From the NCBI GenBank assembly GCA_036510065.1, contig DATCEO010000017.1, positions 70,813 to 134,812 on the forward strand: 64,000 bases of DNA, given 5' to 3'. Below, one piece after another: positions 60,499-64,000 of this stretch (positions are counted from its first letter, which is position 1; every line of letters begins with the position of its first letter). The translations under genes were made by a program, and so were the position numbers. The notes under the pieces were generated by a model. It saw nothing but the letters and a program-made list of their open reading frames with translations. It ran no database searches and was not told the origin of the DNA. The stretch is from DASUBV01 sp036510065. Lineage in GTDB: Bacteria > Actinomycetota > Actinomycetes > Streptosporangiales > Streptosporangiaceae.

Positions 60499-61917
60499 AT
60501 GCCAGAAATCAGGACCAATTCCGGGCTCGCGGCTGATCTGCTCGTCGAGCTCCGCCGCGGGGACGGCGTGCCGCTGCACCGGCAGGTCGAGGCGTCGATC
60601 CGGGACAGCATCCGCGCGGGGCGCCTCCGGCTGGGCACGCCACTGCCGCCGACGCGGACGCTGGCCGCCGATCTCGGCGTCTCGCGCGGCGTCATCGTCG
60701 AGGCCTACGAGCAGCTCACGGCCGAGGGCTACCTGACCAGCCGGGCGGGCGGCTACACCCAGGTCGCGATCGGGCCGCAGGCCGCCCCGGCACCGCCGCG
60801 GGCGGCCGCCCCGCGGCCGCGGCCGCGGACCGACTTCGGCTACGGCCGCGCCGACGTGGCCAGCTTCCCGCGGGCCGCGTGGCTGCGATCGGTCAGCCGG
60901 GTGCTGACGCAGACCCCCAGCGACCGGTTCGGCTACCTCAGCGGCCGGGGCGTTCCCGAGCTGCACGAGGTGCTGGCCGACTACCTGAACCGAGTGCGGG
61001 GCACCTCGGTCCGGCCCGACAACGTCGTGATCTGCAGCGGCTACGCGCAGGGGGTCAGCCTGCTGGTCCAGGTGCTGGCCAGGGGCGGCGCGCGCCGGAT
61101 CGCCATCGAGGATCCCGCCGCGGACGACGACGCCCGCCCGGCTGCCGTCGCGACCGGGCTCGAGGTGGTCGGGATCCCGGTGGGTCACGACGGCATCCGC
61201 GTCGACGCCCTCGACCGGATCGCCGCCGACGCCGTGGTCCTCACGCCCTCGCACCAGTGGCCCACCGGAGCCGTGCTGCCGGCGGTCTCGCGGGCCTGCG
61301 TGCTGAGCTGGGCCCGGCGGCAGGGAGCCCTGGTCATCGAGGATGACTACGACGCCGAGTACCGGTACGACCGGGCCCCGATCGGGGCCATCCAGGGCCT
61401 GGCGCCCGACCAGGTCGCCTACGCCGGCACGGCCAGCAAGACCCTCGCGCCGGGCCTGCGGCTGGGCTGGCTGGTGCTGCCCGACCGGCTGGTCGACCAC
61501 GTGGCCGCGGCCAAAGTAGCGGCCGACCGGGGCTCGCCGGTGATCGACCAGCTCGCGTTCGCCGACTTCCTGGCCCGCGGCGAGTTCGACCGGCACCTGC
61601 GCCGGATGCGGCCGGTGTACCGGGGGCGCCGGGACGCGCTGCTGGCCGCCCTCCGGGAACAGCTGCCCGACCTGGCCCCGGCCGGCATCGCCGCGGGCAT
61701 GCACCTGGTCGCCTGGCTGCCAGACGATCTCGACGAGGCCGCGGTGGTCAGGGCGGCGGCGCGGCGCGGCCTGGCCATCTCCGGCGTGGCCCCCTACCGC
61801 GAGCTGCCGGGCGACGGCGGGCTGATCTTCGGCTACGCCACGCTGAGCGAGCGCGCCATCGCCGAGGGGATCACGCTGCTCGCCGCGGCGATCAGCGACG
61901 TCCGGTCTGCCCCGTAG
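60499..61917 (+). CDS. MocR-family (GntR-aminotransferase) transcriptional regulator
   Basis: This 472-residue protein joins a GntR winged helix (about 15-90: PLHRQVEASIRDSIRAGRLR, then LPPTRTLAADLGVSRGVIVE) to an aminotransferase class-I domain with the PLP Lys at 314 (AGTASKTLAPGLRLGW) and the conserved IEDDYDAEYRYDRAPI. MocR proteins use bound PLP or a PLP adduct as effector, for example PdxR in vitamin B6 control. It is divergent from the FAD oxidoreductase with a 46-bp gap, so that gene is the likely target. No pdxST genes are nearby, so the PdxR role is not assumed. Confidence 0.9.
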   Translation: MPEIRTNSGLAADLLVELRRGDGVPLHRQVEASIRDSIRAGRLRLGTPLPPTRTLAADLGVSRGVIVEAYEQLTAEGYLTSRAGGYTQVAIGPQAAPAPPRAAAPRPRPRTDFGYGRADVASFPRAAWLRSVSRVLTQTPSDRFGYLSGRGVPELHEVLADYLNRVRGTSVRPDNVVICSGYAQGVSLLVQVLARGGARRIAIEDPAADDDARPAAVATGLEVVGIPVGHDGIRVDALDRIAADAVVLTPSHQWPTGAVLPAVSRACVLSWARRQGALVIEDDYDAEYRYDRAPIGAIQGLAPDQVAYAGTASKTLAPGLRLGWLVLPDRLVDHVAAAKVAADRGSPVIDQLAFADFLARGEFDRHLRRMRPVYRGRRDALLAALREQLPDLAPAGIAAGMHLVAWLPDDLDEAAVVRAAARRGLAISGVAPYRELPGDGGLIFGYATLSERAIAEGITLLAAAISDVRSAP

Positions 61918-62872
61918 CCCGGCCCGTGCGGTGCTGCTCGATGATGGCCTGATAGGCGCTCGCGGTCTCCTGCACCGCCTCGGTCAGGCGGCCGCGCAGC
62001 TGCTCGCCCGCGTCGGTGATCCTGGCACCCGGCCAGCACATCGTGAGCTCCAGCCGCGTTCCGGCGGGTGCGGGCTCGACCCGGTAGCCCATCTCGTAGT
62101 GCGGCGGGTCCAGCCGCTGGGCCAGCACGCTGCGGCCTTCCGACAATTCCCGGATCATGCTGATGGCAACCGTCAGCCGGCCGTCGGCGAGCTGGACCAT
62201 GACGTACGGCATCTCGCCCGCCTGGCGCTCCGGGCTGCCGGGGACCCGGCCGCCGCAGACCACGGTGTATCGCTGACGGGGATCGGCGGGGACGCCCGGC
62301 GCGCGGACGGCCCGCCACACGACGTCCGGGGACGCACGAATCAGTACCACGGCCGACGTGCCCTGGGGCGAGGCGAGGGCCGGCAGCTCGGCGCACTGCT
62401 GGCGGAGGAGGGCCGGGATGCCGGCCTCGGGCCACGGCCGCCGGCCCTCGGCGACGTCGGCCAGCGCGCTGAGCCACGCCTTGAGGTTCTTCCGCCACGA
62501 TGCCTGGTATTCGGCCTTCTGCTCCCGCAGCGCGGTGAAACTGACCGTGAGCCGGATCGTGGCCCCGCGCTCGTGCGGCTGGACGGACAGCGTGAAGGAA
62601 TGGGGAGCCGCCTGCTGAGTGCCGCGCGGCTGCAGTCTCATCAGCTGGCCCGGTATCTCCTCGCGCACCTCCAGCACCGAGCAGCGGAGGCCATGGTCAC
62701 GTGCGAAGCACCAGCATCGCAGCCGCCCGGCCTCGGTCGTCTCCGGCACGTCGAAGGCGAAGTGGCCGGCCCGCAGGGACCAGGCCGCGCTGTCGCCGAC
62801 CAGCGACCACGCATATTCCGGCGGGGTCCGGACGACGGCCTCCCGCGTCACCTCGACAGTGCTCAGCCACAC
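61892..62872 (-). CDS. Tandem SRPBCC (START-like) domain protein
   Basis: This 326-residue protein contains two SRPBCC/polyketide-cyclase-like modules. The first runs about 5-150 (VTREAVVRTPPEYAWSLVGD to a long C-terminal helix near FTALREQKAEYQASWRKNLK). The second runs about 172-320 (AVVLIRASPDVVWRAVRAPG to LRGRLTEAVQETASAYQAII). Such domains bind hydrophobic ligands, as in the AHSA1-like group; two in one chain is less usual. No signal peptide is seen. It overlaps the end of the MocR gene by 26 bp. The function is unknown. Confidence 0.75.
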   Translation of the reverse strand: MWLSTVEVTREAVVRTPPEYAWSLVGDSAAWSLRAGHFAFDVPETTEAGRLRCWCFARDHGLRCSVLEVREEIPGQLMRLQPRGTQQAAPHSFTLSVQPHERGATIRLTVSFTALREQKAEYQASWRKNLKAWLSALADVAEGRRPWPEAGIPALLRQQCAELPALASPQGTSAVVLIRASPDVVWRAVRAPGVPADPRQRYTVVCGGRVPGSPERQAGEMPYVMVQLADGRLTVAISMIRELSEGRSVLAQRLDPPHYEMGYRVEPAPAGTRLELTMCWPGARITDAGEQLRGRLTEAVQETASAYQAIIEQHRTGRATGQTGRR

Positions 62873-63023
62873 CGTGCCTCCCGCTGCCGTCCCGGCCTCG
62901 CTGCAGACCGGGCGGTCCGGATGGCAGGGCGCATAACGTCATTATCGGCCCAGAAGCGTCTCAGCGGGCGAGAGTGCGGGGTGTTGGGATTAGAACACCC
63001 GTGCGACCACGGCAATGACCTGG

Positions 63024-63039
63024 ACTTACCATGGTAAGT
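63024..63039. promoter_or_regulatory. Perfect 16-bp palindrome directly before the candidate antitoxin
   Basis: ACTTACCATGGTAAGT is self-complementary over all 16 bases and ends immediately before the ATG at 63040. In toxin-antitoxin operons the antitoxin or the complex commonly represses from such a site. It also contains an in-frame ATG at 63031, so protein binding would block both transcription and translation start. Confidence 0.65.
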
Positions 63040-63372
63040 ATGTCTGCGCTGCATCAGTCCCGTCCCGGGTGCCGGGTGGTCGTGGCGGCGAGCCTGGCCG
63101 ACCTGCGCGGGCCAGCTCAGGGACTGGTGGAACTGCCGATCTGGCTGTTCTGGCATCCCGACCGCATGTTCGACCTGGATGAGCCGGGCATGCTGGCGTG
63201 GATGTACCAGATCGTGCTCCGGGAGGCTCGCGGTCCCGGCGACCTGGCCTGCCTGAACGGCGCTGAGCTGGCCGCCCGCTGGCCGGGCCTGTACCTGCCC
63301 CGCGGCGTGCGCGGCGCATGGGAACAGCAGCATCCGGAGCTGCACCCTGCCCCGGTCCCGGCCCGGGCCTGA
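63040..63372 (+). CDS. Small protein, candidate antitoxin of an AbiEii-type pair
   Basis: This 110-residue protein has no recognised fold by eye. It contains LADLRGPAQGLVELPIWLFW, then FDLDEPGMLAWMYQIVLREA, and ends in a Pro-rich tail. It is a paralog of the protein at 43755-44084. It starts right behind a 16-bp palindrome, and its TGA overlaps the ATG of the nucleotidyltransferase gene (TGATG). The coupling, size and operator make an antitoxin role likely by analogy with AbiEi, though the sequence does not show the AbiEi winged helix clearly. ATG 63040 matches the paralog's start; ATG 63031 adds three residues. Confidence 0.65.
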   Translation: MSALHQSRPGCRVVVAASLADLRGPAQGLVELPIWLFWHPDRMFDLDEPGMLAWMYQIVLREARGPGDLACLNGAELAARWPGLYLPRGVRGAWEQQHPELHPAPVPARA

Positions 63373-64000
63373 TGCCCATCGACGAGTTGCAGCGCGAGGT
63401 GGCCACCATAGCCCTGCGCGAGGCCGCCCGGCACGGGTTCGCGCTGGCGGGCGGCAACGCCCTGATCGTCCACGGGCTCGTCGACCGGCCCACCGACGAC
63501 GTCGACCTGTTCAGCGACCAGGAATCGGGCGTGGCCGCCGCTGCCGAGGGCGTGCAGCGGGCCCTGCGCGAGGCGGGCTTCCAGGCCGAGCGCCAGGACA
63601 GGGCCGGCGGTCTCGAGGAGATCTTCGAGGGGATGGGCGACGGGCTCGCCGAGTGGGTCATCACGGCCCCGAGCGGGCAGCAGACGATGCTGCAGATGGC
63701 CTATTTCGACCGCAGCCACGGGCCGGTGACCATGGACGTCGGCCCCGTCCTCGACCTGGAGGACCTGGCCGGGGGGAAGGTGGTCGCGCTGGTGAGCCGC
63801 GTAGAGCCCCGGGACTACGTGGACACGGCGGCGGCCCTGCAGCGGTACACCCCCAATCAGCTGATCGCGTTCGCCAGGCGGCTGGATCCCGGCCTGGAAG
63901 ACCGCGACTTCGCCGACGCGCTCCGGCAGCTGGACCGGATGCCCGACAGGATCTTCGCCCGCTACGGGCTCAGCTCGCCCGATGTCGCCCGGCTCCGGGA
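63372..64000 (+). CDS. AbiEii-type nucleotidyltransferase (candidate toxin), C-terminus beyond window
   Basis: The first 209 codons are present. The fold opens with ALAGGNALIVHGL, whose Gly-Gly-Asn replaces the usual Gly-Gly-Thr/Ser of the AbiEii group. PTDDVDLFSD carries the catalytic Asp43 and Asp45, and a downstream DLAGGKVVALVSRVEPRDYV holds the Lys and Asp of the AbiEii/GSU-type pattern. Such toxins transfer nucleotides, for instance to tRNA 3' ends in MenT enzymes. Its ATG overlaps the stop of the small upstream gene. Because the 3' end lies outside the window, integrity cannot be judged. Confidence 0.8.
   Translation, partial: MPIDELQREVATIALREAARHGFALAGGNALIVHGLVDRPTDDVDLFSDQESGVAAAAEGVQRALREAGFQAERQDRAGGLEEIFEGMGDGLAEWVITAPSGQQTMLQMAYFDRSHGPVTMDVGPVLDLEDLAGGKVVALVSRVEPRDYVDTAAALQRYTPNQLIAFARRLDPGLEDRDFADALRQLDRMPDRIFARYGLSSPDVARLR

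Noticed and set aside
60499..61917. Calling the MocR protein PdxR
   Set aside because: No pdxS/pdxT genes adjoin it. The divergent gene is a flavin oxidase.
63024..63039. Palindrome as a restriction or phage attachment relic
   Set aside because: It contains an NcoI-like CCATGG core by chance, but its position flush with the start codon of a coupled gene pair makes an operator more likely.

Overview
This window is high-GC DNA from an actinomycete (Actinomycetota). The supporting genes are rbpA, a Ppm1-type polyprenol-phosphate mannose synthase, an NDMA-dependent alcohol dehydrogenase, a KstR-type regulator, DUF1707 and DUF3817 proteins and an alkA-ogt repair pair, all with third codon positions almost entirely G or C. 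The genus cannot be fixed from sequence alone. It looks like chromosome core plus accessory metabolism. I saw no tRNA, rRNA, CRISPR array, insertion sequence or phage genes.

Layout. 1-4.3 kb: 5' end of a probable acyl-CoA synthetase, a large NB-ARC/LuxR regulator and a DMT exporter. 4.3-20.6 kb: an apparent catabolic island. A giant GH38 alpha-mannosidase-like gene diverges from a LacI-family regulator. The regulator is followed on the same strand by a beta-hydroxyacid dehydrogenase with a LacI-type operator in front of it, a complete five-gene branched-chain-amino-acid-type ABC importer, an amidohydrolase, a DddP/creatinase-like M24 protein with an altered metal site, and a thiamine-diphosphate 2-oxoacid dehydrogenase E1 alpha/beta pair lacking E2/E3. 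20.6-31 kb: single housekeeping or accessory genes (VOC protein, nitrilase-family hydrolase, O-methyltransferase, lgt, MFS exporter, DUF1707 protein, MoxR-VWA fusion, NDMA alcohol dehydrogenase, DUF2071 protein, histidine phosphatase), with one frame-broken gene at 25.8-26.2 kb.

31-38.8 kb: the lysine-fermentation pathway. kamA is divergent from a tight kdd-kamD-kamE-kal operon, which converges on acs. The cleavage enzyme kce is absent from the window. 39-45 kb: ppm1, rbpA behind a near-ideal SigR-type promoter, GDPD, two RNA-methyltransferase-type genes, small membrane proteins, and kstR with two KstR-box-like sites downstream of it. 45-48 kb: adenylate kinase, glycerate kinase and PRPP synthetase in a row. 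48-53 kb: a second NB-ARC/LuxR regulator paralogous to the first, then ogt and alkA. 53-58 kb: a TetR regulator with a palindromic operator and a heterodimeric ABC exporter.

57.9-58.9 kb is a rearrangement scar: a truncated phospholipase-D-like lipoprotein gene runs straight into a truncated, frameshifted histidine kinase, and both have lost catalytic residues at the joint. 59-63 kb: an FAD oxidoreductase divergent from a MocR regulator, then a tandem SRPBCC protein. The window ends in a candidate toxin-antitoxin pair: a 110-residue protein behind a perfect 16-bp palindrome, and an AbiEii-type nucleotidyltransferase cut by the window edge. A solitary paralog of the small protein lies 19 kb away at 43.8 kb.
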